This document shows positions 45,173 to 57,625 of a DNA stretch of 64,000 bases, piece by piece. Where the stretch lies: positions 2,852,001 through 2,916,000 of the forward strand of contig CAMRHE010000115.1 of assembly GCA_947044405.1 (NCBI GenBank). The letters run 5' to 3'. Numbering within the stretch: the stretch's first letter is position 1; each line of letters begins with the position of its first letter. Origin of the DNA: Leptodactylus fallax (Eukaryota; Chordata; Amphibia; Anura; Leptodactylidae). Both the position numbers and the translations under genes were made by a program. A model generated the notes under the pieces. That model was not told the DNA's origin. It searched no databases and was given only the letters and a program-made list of their open reading frames with translations.

Positions 45173-45770
45173 TTCACATCTACGAAATTAAGGGAATTTA
45201 CTATGCGCCTGTATACAGTATGTGGAATTTTTATTCATTCCACTAAATTACATTCATATTAATTTCACATCTAGGAAGTACAGGAAATTTACTACATGCC
45301 TGTATATGTATATGTGTTCATTCCACTGTTATCTACATATACAACCTGTTCATTCCTAGATAGCACTGAGAATTTACTACATGCCCGTATATGTGGAATA
45401 TGTGCTCATCCCACTTTAAATTTCACATACTGTATAACTTTTTCATTCCATCTCTAGGAAGCAGAGGAAGTTTCCTACATACCTGTGTATATGTGGAATA
45501 TGTTTTTGATCCACTATAAACTACATGTATAACCTTTTCATTCTACGTCTACGAAGCACATTGAATTTACTACATGGTTGTATGCGTAGAATATGTGTTC
45601 ATTCCACTATTACCTACTTATATAACTTTTTCATTCCATACTACGAAGCACTGGGAACTCTATACTAGTCTGTATATGTGGAATATATGTTTATTCCACT
45701 ATAAACTACACATTTAGTCTGTTTATTCCATGTCTAGTAAGCACAAAAATTATTCTTGTCTTTATATGTA
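45153..45770 (+). repeat. Degenerate tandem repeat, period about 82-97 bp, about 7 units
   Basis: The recurring series acatataaccttttcattcc, ctacgaagca, gaatttactacatgcctgta and tatgtggaatatgtgttcat repeats at about 45153, 45250, 45332, 45427, 45522, 45614 and 45708, with many substitutions. Its left end overlaps the beginning of the antisense LINE remnant. Confidence 0.8.
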
Positions 45771-47829
45771 TAGCAATTAATAATATTTTTCATTATTTTT
45801 CTTCATTTCTTTTCTTCATCCTTTTTAGCAAGTCCAGTAAACTACTAGTAATGCCAGCTCTCTGTATTCACTGGTGTTCTGCCTTCCCAGCAGACCTAGC
45901 TGACTGGCTACCGCTGTGTGGACTCCTGCCACTTTAAGAATTAGTGCTCATCTGTTTTTCTTCTGTGTATGTCTGTGTGTATTTAAGTCTGCTCCCATAC
46001 CCCGAATTTACATGACTGAGTTTCAGCTGCGAAACTTGGTGTGTGTGTTGGCCACATTTACTGGACTGAACAGTATGCCGGGAGACGGACTCCTAGCATT
46101 ATACTTATCTACGATGTCAGGAGTACTTGCCTCCCAGCGACATACTGCTGTGTAATGATCATAGCTGAAACTCACTTGTGTGAATGTGGGGTTAGTCTCT
46201 CTTTGGCTGAGCAATGGCAATGTGTGTTTTGTTCGGTTCTGGTCTTATTCTGTTTGCATGCATGCTTCTATTTTGTCCGTTATGCCGGGGTCTGTCTGTC
46301 TTGCCTATTTTTAGTCCTATTCTGCCTTTGTTCCTGTGTACCTGTGGTCTTTGGGCTTCTCTTCCTGATACCTGTAGCCTCTAGGTTCTTGCAATATTTT
46401 AGCTTCTTGTGGCCACATGCCCTCTGCTATCTGTGTTACATCCTGATTCCTATTAGACCTGGCTTCTGTATAGTCTGTCCAGTCCTATATCCTTGTCTAA
46501 TTTTAGCCTGTACACCTGTCTGTACTGGTTTTAGTCTGTGTACACATTGACCTGTTTCTGTGGTGCGTTGCAAAACAGTTCTGCTCTGTCTGGTCAGCTG
46601 CTATCAAACCGGGACCTCCTCAGGAGATAGCGACCTGGCGAACTTCCCACAGTGAAGACCACATGTCCGTATGGGGGTTAAAGAGTGAAGACCAGGGGGT
46701 CTGCTAGGATAACACCCTTAGAGGTGGCCCCCAACCTAATCGGTTTGGAAGCATAGTGGGTCGATGATCCACTGCCCCTCCATGTTACACTGCTGAAAAA
46801 TGCAGAACACAGGTCAGAAAATGGCCAGATATAATTATATATCTATTATGCCTTGCAAATATAATACACGGACTGGGAGAATATAATGCAATCCAAAAAA
46901 ATTGTAGTGTGTTATATAAGTGATTAAGGGATGGTGTTGTAAGGTGAAATGATAGCAAATAAGAAAAAAAAAAAACTTTTCCACTGCGAAAAGCTTTATT
47001 ATTTCAAAAACTGTAAAAACATAATAAAGTTCACATAACATCATCACAGATGTATCAAGATGTTCTGTTGAACAAATGCATTATTTAACCTGCAAGGAGA
47101 ATGCTGTAAAAAAATAATGCCAGAAGTCCTCTTCTGAAAAGTTGGAATTCAAAGTGATCAAAAATTTGGATGTACCCCCCAAAAAAAAAAAAAAACAAAA
47201 AACAAGCCCTGACAAATGTTATGGCAGAAAAAATAAAAAATAAAAAAAATAAAAAATAATAATAATAATAATTATTATTATTATTACTGCTTGTAATACA
47301 TTCTGGTATTTATAAAACAGGTAGATGTAATGAAAAAATACCCTTAAATAGAGACCTCTTACTAATTCAGTAGAGCGGATCCCCATACATTAATATTTTA
47401 AAAGAAAACCTGAAAGGAGGAAACAGGAAAAAAACAGACGTTACCATTTGGGAAACAAAATGAGAAAATGCAGTACATTCTCTGAGATGTTCAAAATAGG
47501 TATTTAAGGATAAAAAAAAAAAACTGTTATATAATATTCAGTACAGTGATCAAACATGATGAGTGTTCAGGCCCGGTATAGTTAGTTAGGAAGATCCATT
47601 AAACATTCTAACCATACAAAAGTATAACCTACATATTAAACCCATAAGGACCCTAATGATTCTGGAACCTGCTGAGTTATAGGAACAGGACGCTAATTTG
47701 CTTTCTAGAAAGTCACAGGATTGACTTACTATATGAGTACAACGAACTTTAATTTTTAAGCATTATCTTCACATTCATTTACTATGGATTACACACAAAC
47801 TAAAGTTAAATGTGGGCTGTCCCTATATA
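45771..47829. other. Unclassified interval, no gene
   Basis: 45866-46800 is CT-rich, with recurrent words such as cctgt, tagtctg and cctatt and a GC-richer end (46558-46790). It looks like the untranslated or terminal part of an old retroelement, but no class can be assigned. 46801-47829 is AT-rich with A runs and an (ATA)n/(TTA)n stretch at 47250-47285. Open frames in it have no recognisable content. Confidence 0.4.
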
Positions 47830-47831
47830 TA

Positions 47832-49467
47832 CAGTCATATGAAAAAGTTTGGGCACCCCTATTAATCTTAATCATTTTTAGTTCTAAATATTTGGGTGTT
47901 TGCAACAGCCATTTCAATTTGATATATCTAATAACTGATGGACACAGTAATATTTCAGGATTGAAATGAGGTTTATTGTACTAACAGAAAATGTGCAATA
48001 TGCATTAAACCAAAATTTGACCGGTGCAAAAGTATGGGCACCTCAACAGAAAAGTGACATTAATATTTAGTAGATTCTCCTTTTGCAAAAATAACAGCCT
48101 CTAGTCGCTTCCTGTAGCTTTTAATCAGTTCCTGGATCCTGGATGAAGGTATTTTTGACCATTCCTCTTTACAAAACAATTCCAGTTCAGTTAAGTTTGA
48201 TGGTCGCCGAGCATGGACAGCCCGCTTCAAATGATCCCACAGATGTTCAATGATATTCAGGTCTGGGGACTGGGATGGCCATTCCAGAACATTGTAATTG
48301 TTCCTCTGCATGAATGCCTGAGTAGATTTGGATCATTGTCTTGCTGAAATATCCATCCCCGGCGTAACTTCAAATTCGTCACTGATTCTTGTACATTATT
48401 CTCAAGAATCTGCTGATACTGAGTTGAATCCATGCGACCCTCAACTTTAACAAGATTCCCGGTGCCGGCATTGGCCACACAGCCCCAAAGCATGATGGAA
48501 CCTCCACCAAATTTTACAGTGGGTAGCAAGTGTTTTTCTTGGAATGCTGTGTTTTTTGGACGCCATGCATAACGCCTTTTTGTATGACCAAACAACTCAA
48601 TCTTTGTTTCATCAGTCCACAGGACCTTCTTCCAAAATGAAGCTGGCTTGTCCAAATGTGCTTTTGCATCCCTCAGGCGACTCTGTTTGTGGCGTGCTTT
48701 CAGAAACGGCTTCTTTCGCATCACTCTCCCATACAGCTTCTCCTTGTGCAAAGTGTGCTGTATTGTTGACCGATGCACAGTGACACCATCTGCAGCAAGA
48801 TGATGCTGCAGCTCTTTGGAGGTGGTCTGTGGATTGTCCTTGACTGTTCTCACCATTCTTCTTCTCTGCCTTTCTGATATTTTTCTTGGCCTGCCACTTC
48901 TGGGCTTAACAAGAACTGTCCCTGTGGTCTTCCATTTCCTTACTATGTTCCTCACAGTGGAAACTGACAGGTTAAATCTCTGAGACAACTTTTTGTATCC
49001 TTCCCCTGAACAACTATGTTGAACAATCTTTGTTTTCAGATCATTTGAGGGTTGTTTTGAGGAGCCCATGATGCCACTCTTCAGAGGAGATTCAAATAGG
49101 AGAACAACTTGCAATTGGCCACCTTAAATACCTTTTCTCATGATTGGATACACCTGGCTATGAAGTTCAAAGCTCAGTGAGGTTACAAAACCAATTTTGT
49201 GCTTCAGTAAGTCAGTAAAAAGTAGTTAGGAGTATTCAAATCAATAAAATGATAAGGGTACCCAAATTTTTGCACCGGTCAAATTTTGGTTTAATGCATA
49301 TTGCACATTTTCTGTTAGTACAATAAACCTCATTTCAATCCTGAAATATTACTGTGTCCATCAGTTATTAGATATATCAAATTGAAATGGCTGTTGCAAA
49401 CACCCAAATATTTAGAACTAAAAATGATTAAGATTAATAGGGGTGCCCAAACTTTTTCATATGACTG
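47832..49467 (-). mobile_element. Tc1-like transposon with ~210-bp terminal inverted repeats
   Basis: A 1636-bp element flanked by TA (47830-47831 and 49468-49469). The left end (cagtcatatgaaaaagtttg) and right end (caaactttttcatatgactg) are exact complements, and the repeats run inward for about 210 bases to ttgaccggtgcaaa. It carries a minus-strand transposase with one lesion and looks young. Confidence 0.93.
48060..49069 (-). pseudogene. Tc1-like transposase (DD34E), frameshifted in the catalytic core
   Basis: The ATG on the minus strand at 49069 opens MGSSKQPSNDLKTKIVQ. This start is preferred over an upstream in-frame ATG because Tc1 proteins of this type begin here. Helix-turn-helix (GYKKLSQRFNLSVSTVRNIV), a GRPRK linker, a second DNA-binding part and WTDETKIELFG (first Asp) follow in frame. 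After FQQDNDP (second Asp, near 48325) a deletion of several bases removes the KHT motif and shifts the frame. The remaining sequence resumes at [19 protein letters not shown] with IIEHLW (Glu) and ends at 48060 with GESTKY. Confidence 0.9.
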
Positions 49468-49469
49468 TA

Positions 49470-49884
49470 TATATATATATATATATACCGGTATGTGTGT
49501 ATACATTTTAAATCTCTGCTAAATTGTCTTGTAAAAAGTGCCTGTATAAAGAAATTGCCATTTGGGTGATACCATCTCCTCTTGTAAATTGGATGTGTCA
49601 CAACTCATAAGACAGTGTCAGAGTATATATGTGTAAGATGGTGGCGTGACCCTACCGGATACATTCAATCTGTCACTATTTGTTTCTGTGACTGTGGTGT
49701 AATGTGCCTGACTGTGAGCTGTGAGCTGCTTTTGATGATGTGCTTTTTCCAGCTGTCATAGGTTCCACTGCAAAAATTCCACCTTGTGAACTTACTAATT
49801 TTCCTATGGAAACAGGGCCAAGTATTATTTTTAGATTTAGGGCACTCTTTCAATGTGCAGTACAGTAAGAGGACATCATACTTC
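49470..49884. other. No recognisable gene; short (TA)n at its start
   Basis: A TA run (to about 49487) directly abuts the Tc1 target site. The rest shows no conserved structure. Confidence 0.5.
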
Positions 49885-50270
49885 ATGGGGACACCAAGGG
49901 GCCTATATACTGTGCAGAGGCACTAAGAGGGCATGATATTGTATGAGGGCTCTAATTGGTCATGTATATTTAGTGGGGGCACTAAGTTGGCATCATACTG
50001 TTTAGGGGTACCAAGAGGATATCATACTCTGTGGGGGAATTATACTGTATGGGACCACTATGGGATCATTGAGTTGTATAGGGACACTAAGGATGCATCA
50101 TACTGCATAGGAGGCACTAAGGGTGCAGAATACTATGTGGAAGGAACTAAGAAACCATCACACTGTTTGAGTGGCAGTAAGGTTGCATCTTACTGTGGTG
50201 GATGCATTAAGGGGGGTGCCATTGCTGTACGTTACACAAAGAAGAGCACTATTACTCCGTAGTGACACCA
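49885..50270 (+). repeat. Degenerate minisatellite (GGGGCACTAAG-GGCATCATACTGT type)
   Basis: About ten diverged units of 30-40 bases share the words ggcactaag, gcatcatactg and tgggggc. The unit differs from the ggggccactgtggagcatat type. Confidence 0.7.
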
Positions 50271-51359
50271 AGGGGAACAGGCGAGTAATTGTTTCATGTA
50301 TGTATGGGCAATAATGACTTGGATGAGTTTAATGTTATTTTGGCAATGTCTTTCCAAGATGGCACTAGGGAAGTACAATACAGACTTTATAATTGGTTTT
50401 GAATAATATAATAGCTGGCCCTGAAGCATGAAAACGCATGGGTGTAGGGATAATCTATATAAGGGGCTGTGTTTCACACCAGTGGAGAGATGGTGAATTC
50501 CTAGTGGAATTGACAGTGGCCCTATATGTACTGTATGATAATACGGGTCTTGACTAGGAAAGACCTCAACAGAGTTAAAGCCATGTATGGGGGGAGAGTG
50601 GTCTCTCCATAGGTATGAACAGACAAACTGAGCAGTGAAGTAGTGGTCTCTCTGCAAGATGGCAGTGATTTCTGATGACAGGGTCTCCCTATCAGGGTCG
50701 GACTGGCCCACCGGGGAACCGGTGAATCCCCCGGTGGGCCCCGAGCCCCGACTATTAGTACTCATTTTGCCAATGCAAAGGTCAAGGGTCTGATCGGGAC
50801 GGTCAGGGGCCCGACCGGCTCCTGACCATCCCGATCGGGCCCCTGACCAATGGACAGTGGCGTAACGATCGTGGCCAGAGGGATGCGGGGCCCGCGGCCA
50901 GCTGGAAATGTCCGGGGCCTTGGACTATCATGATAGTGGTCGGGGAAGGCCTGGTTCCCCCGACTGCTATACCTATTGTTAACGGAGAGGGGCCGGGCCC
51001 CTTTCCATTAGATGCCAGCCCAGGGGAAGTGACAAAAAAAAAATAAATAAAAAATACTCACCTGGCTGTCCTGGACTCAGCATCGTCTCCAGCACTTTTC
51101 CAGCCTCACTGCAGCGGCCTGTGATTAGGCCCCAGCGGTGACATGGAGCGCGCTAGCATAATGACGTCATTGCGTCCCACGTGACCGCTGAGGTGCAATT
51201 ACAGGCCCCAGCGGTGACGTCTGGGACACAGGACGTGGAGACCAGGGGACCAAGGAAGATGGTAAAGACAGCAGGACGGAGCAAGGATGCCCAGGAGAAG
51301 TAAGACAAGGTGAGTATAAGTGTTTGTTATTTTTTAACACTTCTCCTGGACCTGTACTT

Positions 51360-51397
51360 ATTATATTCTGGGGTCTGAGGAGACCCCAGAGTATAAT
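51360..51397. repeat. 17-bp hairpin with one G-T pair, next to the minisatellite
   Basis: The left arm attatattctggggtct (51360-51376), loop gagg and right arm 51381-51397 pair fully except for one G-T. It is the same hairpin family as in hAT copies A and B. Confidence 0.88.
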
Positions 51398-51419
51398 AAT
51401 AGCACCGGCTCTGGGGGTG

Positions 51420-52110
51420 GGGGGGGCCACTGTGGAGCACCTAATAGTGTGTGTGGGTCACTTTGGGCATATAATACAGTGTGGGGGCCACTCAGGGCAT
51501 ATAATACTGTGTGGGGGCCACTGAGGGCATATAATACTGTGTGGGAGCCACTCAGGGCATATAATGCTGTGTGGGGGCCACTGTGGGCATAAAATACAGT
51601 GTGGGAGCCACTGTGGGCATATAATACTGTGTGGGGGCCACTGAGGACATATAATACTGTGTGGGGGCCACTGAGGGCATATAATGCTGTGTTGGGGCCA
51701 CTGCGGAGCATATAATGCTGTGTAGGGGCCACTGTGGAGCATATAATGCTGTGATGGGGCCACTGTGGAGCATATAATGCTGTGTTGGGGCCACTGCGGA
51801 GCATATAATGCTGTGTTGGGGCCACTGCGGAGCATATAATGCTGTGTTGGGGCCACTGCGGAGCATATAATGCTGTGTGGGGGCCAGTGTGAGAATATAA
51901 TGCTGTGTGGGGGCCACTGTGAGCATATAATGCTGTTTTGGGGGCCACTGTGAGCATATAATGCTGTGTTGGGGCCACTGCGGAGCATATAATGCTGTGT
52001 TGGGGCCACTGCGGAGCATATAATGCTGTGTTGGGGCCACTGCGGAGCATATAATGCTGTGTTGGGGACACTGCGGAACATATAATGCTGTGTTGGGGAC
52101 CTTGCAGAGC
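51420..52110 (+). repeat. ~31-bp minisatellite, about 22 units
   Basis: Units gggccactgcggagcatata plus atgctgtgttg and variants. The most recent-looking block (about 51780-51880 and 51960-52080) has nearly identical units of exactly 31 bases, which points to local expansion. Confidence 0.92.
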
Positions 52111-52778
52111 ATATTATACTATTCAAGTATTGTTTACATGCCGGGCGCTGCGCTGCTCATTCACCATGTTCTTGACAACTGCGGTTGTGGGTACTAAAGC
52201 TGTATCTCTTTCAAGTATCTGAGATATATCGCTGCAGCACCCATAACCATCACTATCAAGAATTTACTCTAGGGAGGGGGTAGGGGGATCCTGATGGGCA
52301 GCCAATGGAACCAATCTTGTTGCAGCTTGTTGCTGCAAGCGTCACTGACGTACTGATGCTGTGCGCGGCTGCGGGTTTCTGCAAAGGAGCCCAGACCAGC
52401 AGTGTGAAAGGTAAGTACAACTTAACCACGCAAACAAAAAAACAACTTTTCCCCCTATTTTGCCCCCAAATCTTTCAACTTCACTGACAACTCAACTACA
52501 ACCCCTAACAACTCCAGATGCTCTGGGTCTGTTGAGAGTTGTAATTCCCCCCCTCCCACCCCAGCTAATTTCTCACTGTATTGTTATGCTGGAGCCTGCT
52601 CTAGGGCTCCAGCATAACAATACCTAAGTCGCAGAAACTCCAATACTGCTATAGGGGAGACCGGTGAAGGGGCCACTGTATGGGTATATAAACATCAATA
52701 TTGCCCCCCTATACTGTATGGGGACCATTGATGGGGTCATTGGAGGGGCAGTGATGGAGGCCAATAGCCTGGGGGACA

Positions 52779-53191
52779 TTAAAGGGGTTGTGCAGGATAA
52801 CATTTTTTTTTTTAATTACACTGGGGCAGGTTAAAAAAAACAACAAACTTTCTCTCCTGTCCCCAGTGTCTTCCAGCGCGGTTCGGCCTGCAGCTCTGTT
52901 TTCTTCCAGCGCAAGTTCCCCCTGCACATGACTACCTGTGACATCACATGACCCCTGAGGCCAATCAGCGGCCTAAAGGAAGGGACCTGGGACGTCACAG
53001 CCAGTGAGGACTTCCGGCAAAAGAAGACAGCGGAGCAGCAGGACCGGACCGTGCTGGGACCTGCTGACATCGGAGCACCGGGGACAGGTGAGTATGTTTA
53101 GTATGTGTTTGTTTTTTTTTGGGGGGGGGGGATTAACTTCTCCCGGACTAATTATAAAAAAGACAAAAATTATACTGGACAACCTCTTTAA
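52779..53191. mobile_element. TTAA-flanked MITE (piggyBac-type ends)
   Basis: The left end ttaaaggggttgtgcagg and right end ctggacaacctctttaa are near-complements with TTAA at both borders (52779-52782 and 53188-53191). It is 413 bp and non-coding. Confidence 0.8.
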
Positions 53192-53215
53192 AGTGTGGCT
53201 CATTAGGGGGGTATA

Positions 53216-53675
53216 TTAAAGGGGTTGTCCAGGCATAATTTGTGAAGAGGCCACCGTATGGGGGGGACCAGTGAAGGGGCCATAAAAAAATTTGGCCCAG
53301 ACAAACCCTTAAAAGAGGTTGTCCATAAACTAGAGCGACCACTGTGGCGGCCGCCAGGGGAGGTGTAAAAATAAAAAAAAAAATTTCAAAAAAAGCATAC
53401 TCGCCTGTCCCCAGCACCCCATTGTCCCCTGCCTCTATCTGTTCGGTCTCATGGCGGCGCCTCATTTCTGGAAATCCTGTACCTAATTGGTCTTAGCGGT
53501 CACATGAGGTGCAGGACTCCCAGCAAGGAGTCGCCGGTACGAGACTGAAAGGACACTGGCAGCGGACAACGGAACGCCAGGGACAGGTGAGTATGATTTT
53601 TTATTTTTAAATTTTTTTTATTTTACACCTCCCGCAAGGGACATGGGTTGCGCCAATTCCTGGACAACCTCTTCA
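53216..53675. mobile_element. TTAA-type MITE whose right terminal repeat matches the Tx1 array junction
   Basis: The left end is ttaaaggggttgtccagg with TTAA at 53216-53219. The right end is cctggacaacctcttcaa, with TTAA mutated to TTCA. The bases cgccaattcctggacaacct here correspond to the point where Tx1 unit 3 meets its flank (ccaattccttcgacaacctc). Confidence 0.75.
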
Positions 53676-54030
53676 AAGGATTTATCCATCCTTCTAATAT
53701 TGATGGCCTGTCCTTAGGATAGATCAGCAATATTACATCTGCAATGATACAACAGCCAGGACCTCTGTAGATCAGCTTTTACAGGACAGTGCGGCTACAG
53801 GTAACAATTCTAAGAGCCATGCTGTTCACTTGCCATACAGGGTGTAGCAGTGGGTTTAGGTAGTGCAGTGGTGCACATGGTATGGTGGGTGAGCAACATG
53901 GCTCCCAACATGTTATTAACTTTTGCCGCCCTGTCTCGGTACCGCTGATCTGCAGGGGTCCTGATGGCGGGCCCCTAGAAGCAATTCCACTGGTGGGCCC
54001 TAGACATCCAAGTCCGACACTGCTCCCTAT

Positions 54031-55915
54031 ATACACAAAAATGTCTAATGGAGGAAGGAGCCTCCTCATATAGGGTTAGAAAGCTGTAGGCTAGACCCTG
54101 GACTGAGAGGCAAACATACCTGAGAAGAGTTTGTGAAGTTGGGAGTCACTATACCCCGTGCTAAGGAGAGATTATAGATTACTGTACCACAAGGGCAAGC
54201 CACCATTGCCAAACACAAGCAAAGTTTAAGAACTGTACCTCTGAGAAGACTGTGTGCAATTATTGGATGAATTATTCCCAAATAGGTTGCACTACTGCCG
54301 TGCCTACAGGTCAAGAGACTAAGACTAAGTATCTAAGACTGGGGGACCCCAACACTGGGACTCCTATGGATCACTAGTATGGTGGTCCCAAGTTCCACAT
54401 TTTTTCTTACTTCACAAATGCAGCGTGGAAGAGTTTGACTACAGCTATGGTCATGCATAGGTGGTGCCCTTGCATTTTATGTCCGTGGGACTGATGCTGT
54501 ATTTGGATGGACATTTCTAAGTAAAGCTCTTTTTTTATTAAACTATTGAGTTTGAACATTAGTGTAACCTTGCATTGTTAGCATAAATAGAGTGCACACA
54601 TCCATCTCATCTCAATGTATAAAGTGGTTTGTCCTACATACTTTAGATGTGCCACAGGGATACTTCAGTCAATTATTTCATTTGCTTTCAAGCCTACAAA
54701 TTGTGCTGAATATCAGTTAGTTATACTTATTTATACCCATCATAAACTTAATATTAGCGTATAATATTGCCTGATAGACTAGTTATACTTTGTTCTTCGT
54801 CTTTGACTGGTGAGATACTGTATAATTGACACATAAGGCTGGGCTGGATTATAGCATGGAAACAGGGATATTTACCTTGTAGCCTCCACCCTTTTATGAC
54901 CTCCACCGAATCTCTGTTACTTTGATATGTGTTCACTGTATGGCTTGATAAGTCATAGTATATGCGCTATAATATGTAATACTTGGCACCCTATTATGTC
55001 ATTATTAATCTCTTATATTCCTCTTACCTCCTTTAGCACCAGGTCTTCTCCCATGTTATTCAGGAGCCTCCTCAGATCTTCCATATGTTCAATTAAAAAT
55101 TGGTGCAGATCCAACACTAGTGTCATATGGTAGAGTTTATGAGCATGATGCTTCATGTCCCTGGGTGATCATCCAGTAACATAGTCTGCTCATATACGCT
55201 ACCGCACAGTGCCAATATCCCTTTTAATCTCATTTACAGATATCCTTGCACATGTTGGATCAAAACGTTGCATGTGACATTATCTGTTTTCTTGTATGTT
55301 GGAATAATCTTGCTATGGTTTAAAGCATACCTAAAATTCAAACAACTTTTGATTTTCTTCCATCATTTGTCTTTTTGATAAATTTGTGATGCAGTTTATT
55401 AACAGATTTTGGGTTTTCTCATGAAATCTGTTAAACATAGATACATGCTTCTGGTGTATACATATATACAGCTCCCATATCCTAATAGTGTTTCCAATTG
55501 GTGATATCTCTATAAATAATATAAGTAGAACTTCTTGGTGTCACATGAAAGCAGAGATTCTCATATTTTATATGACACCAGAAGTATTTGAAAAACAGGA
55601 TCACCACCGTTATCTTTGGATTAAATCTTTATGTCCTGGATATTCTTACCAAGATATCTATGTTCAATAAAGATGGGTATGAGTCTTTCTATAGAGATGG
55701 CACCAAATTCTTTTCCTCAGTTAATGATTATTGAATCAACAAAGTAATATGCCAACACTAATAGCTAAATGTACCAAATTTCTCATGTGCCTCTTTCAGT
55801 CATGGTGGGCTGCCGCCTGTAGGTTCTATGTTGAATATTGACCATAGAACGTTGGATTTATGTTGTGTCTAATGGCAAAGATAAAGCTTGGATGGGTATG
55901 TTGAGATTAACCATA
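54031..55915. other. No recognisable feature
   Basis: AT-rich sequence without convincing coding content, terminal repeats or tandem repeats. It may be unique flank or very old repeat. Confidence 0.5.
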
Positions 55916-56490
55916 TACTGTACCTTACAAAAGTCATAAGAGAAGCTCTAAACTGTAGTAAACTAATGTAGGCTTTCCAATATAAAAAGTAGGTAACCAT
56001 AAAAAGTTGTACTATATGGCATACATATGGCATTTATTGTAATTAACAAAATTAAGTAAATGAGCAAAAAATCTAAATCCCATCAATATTTGGTGTGACC
56101 TCTGCCCTTTGGAGGAGGAATCCTGGAAGTGATGATATGACCCCCACAGTGCCCTAATCTCAACATCATCAAGTCTGTCTGGGATTATATGAAGAGACAG
56201 AAGGATTGGAGCAAGCTTACATCTACAGAAGATCTGTGCTTAGTTCTCCAAGATGGTGGGAACAACCTCTCTGCCGAGTTCCTTCACTGTCTGCAAGTGT
56301 ACCGAGAAGATTAGATGGAAGGCAAAGGGTCATCACACTAAATATTGATGAGATTTAGATTTCTCTTTTCTTCATTCACTTTGCATTTGATTAATTAACA
56401 ATAATAAACTATTAACACTTCAATTTTTGAAAGCATTCTTACTTTGCAGCATTTTTCCCACACATGCCTAAAACTTTTGCACATTACTGT
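55916..56490 (+). mobile_element. Tc1/mariner-like remnant with a transposase C-terminus
   Basis: It ends with aacttttgcacattactgta, and the left end (tactgtaccttacaaaagt) is weakly complementary. Between them, about 56148-56315 reads as the end of a transposase (PNLNIIKSVWDYMKRQKDW, then STEDLCLVLQDGGNNLSAEF). The expected catalytic Glu in NIIE is Lys. Everything upstream of the last catalytic motif is deleted. Confidence 0.72.
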
Positions 56491-57436
56491 ATATTTAAGA
56501 TAATTGTCCCAGTGTATGAATCAAATGTATATACTGGATAAGGTATAAACATAAAATACATTATTATTGGTAGCAATTTATGGATTTCTGTTTTCAACAA
56601 ACCTGAATTCCGCAATTCTCAATTTTTAGAAAGGAGTAAAGGTCAACAGTGATGCGAATGAAGATGTTTGCGACCTCATGTGCAGGGTGACATGGCCACA
56701 GGCTTGTGTAGAAGTCACGCATGGCTGCTTCCATGAAGTGTTCGCACATACTATTTTAAGTTGATGCCCTGAGCTGCATTAGACATTTTCTTGTTTCCAA
56801 ACATTTAGACGCGCAATGCTCATTCCACAATGTGGGCAGAAATGGCAGAGCGTTAAGGATTCATTTTTCTGTTTCTTTCAAAAAGTCCAGAAGGTATTTT
56901 TCACTGCTGTGCCGACAATTTGTGCAAAGCTGTGAATATTTCTAGAATTTGAAACATGACCTAAAATATCATTATACTTAGCAGACAAAGGGGCAAATTT
57001 ATTAAGACTGGCATTTCATTTGCCAGTCTTAATAAAGGGCCCTACAGTTGCAAGTTAGCCCTGATTTATGAAGAGACTCTGGTTTCTTCATAAATCAGAC
57101 ACATGATCATGCTCCAGGATGGAGAGTTACCCCAGGTAGGAACTAGCATAGATTTAAGGTATAAAATCTGGCATGAGCTGTAATAAATATGTTGGGTGGA
57201 GGTGTCCATGCCCCAATCTGCCCCACTCTCTGCTCCATTCCGCCCACTATCATGGCAAGTGGCAAGTGAGGCGCAGAATGGGGGATGTGTCGCACCTTTG
57301 GCACAAGAGAGATCCCTTTAAAAGAGATTCCCTTCTCCCTATTGATATTGTATGTATGCTGAGCTGATCCAAGTGTGCAAGTGTATAGGGGGTCAGGAGC
57401 AATATCTGGTGGGTCAAACAAGTTTTTGGCAAACAG
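56491..57436. other. No gene; contains one small hairpin MITE core
   Basis: AT-rich interval. At 56998-57036 there is a 16-bp perfect stem (tttattaagactggca and complement) around the loop tttcatt; it resembles the central part of a short palindromic MITE. Confidence 0.55.
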
Positions 57437-57625
57437 CTGTCTAAGGCTAGGTTCACATCTGCGTTGGAGTCTTCATACAAAACTCCGCCACAGATTCCGC
57501 TTAAAATCCTGCAAGGAGGACTTTTCCATTATAGTCTTTTTAAGCGGACAGGGTTTTCCGTCTTTTGGGTCCCCATGCAGACCTGAAGGACGGTAACCCG
57601 AACAGTAGTGTGAACCTAGTGTCAA
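57437..57625. mobile_element. MITE of the TAGGCTAGGTTCACATC family with both ends
   Basis: The left end (taaggctaggttcacatctg) is mirrored by the right end (gtagtgtgaacctagtgtca). The internal sequence resembles 34493-34735. Non-coding. Confidence 0.72.

Larger units (their letters stand above)
50855..52287 (+). mobile_element. GTAAC-terminus repeat, second copy, right end missing
   Basis: Starts cagtggcgtaacgatcgtgg and follows the copy at 20546 (gcggccagctggaaatg, gatgccagcccagggga). It has a much longer minisatellite and ends at tagggagggggtaggggg, where the right terminus of the other copy (about 70 bases) is missing. Confidence 0.7.
50693..54022 (+). mobile_element. Composite non-autonomous hAT-like element with 8-bp target duplication
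   Basis: It begins cagggtcggactgg and ends aagtccgacactg, with ctccctat on both sides (50685-50692 and 54023-54030), a perfect 8-bp duplication. The 3330-bp body has no transposase and is built of other repeats. In order: a GTAAC-type repeat fragment with minisatellite (50855-52287), a TTAA-flanked MITE (52779-53191), a second TTAA-type MITE (53216-53675) and a unique right end (53676-54022). That right end and the last part of the second MITE are homologous to the sequence bordering the Tx1 array at 19430. Confidence 0.85.

Noticed and set aside
46041..46550. 169-residue open frame rich in Cys/Leu/Phe
   Set aside because: It lies in CT-rich repetitive sequence, has no recognisable domain, and the upstream ATG context is arbitrary.
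51361..52126. Long open frames on the minus strand (repetitive Leu/Cys/Ser/Ala peptides)
   Set aside because: They exist only because a repeat unit without stops is iterated; all three frames are open together and no start context or domain is present. The same holds for 31395-32064 and 40491-41119.
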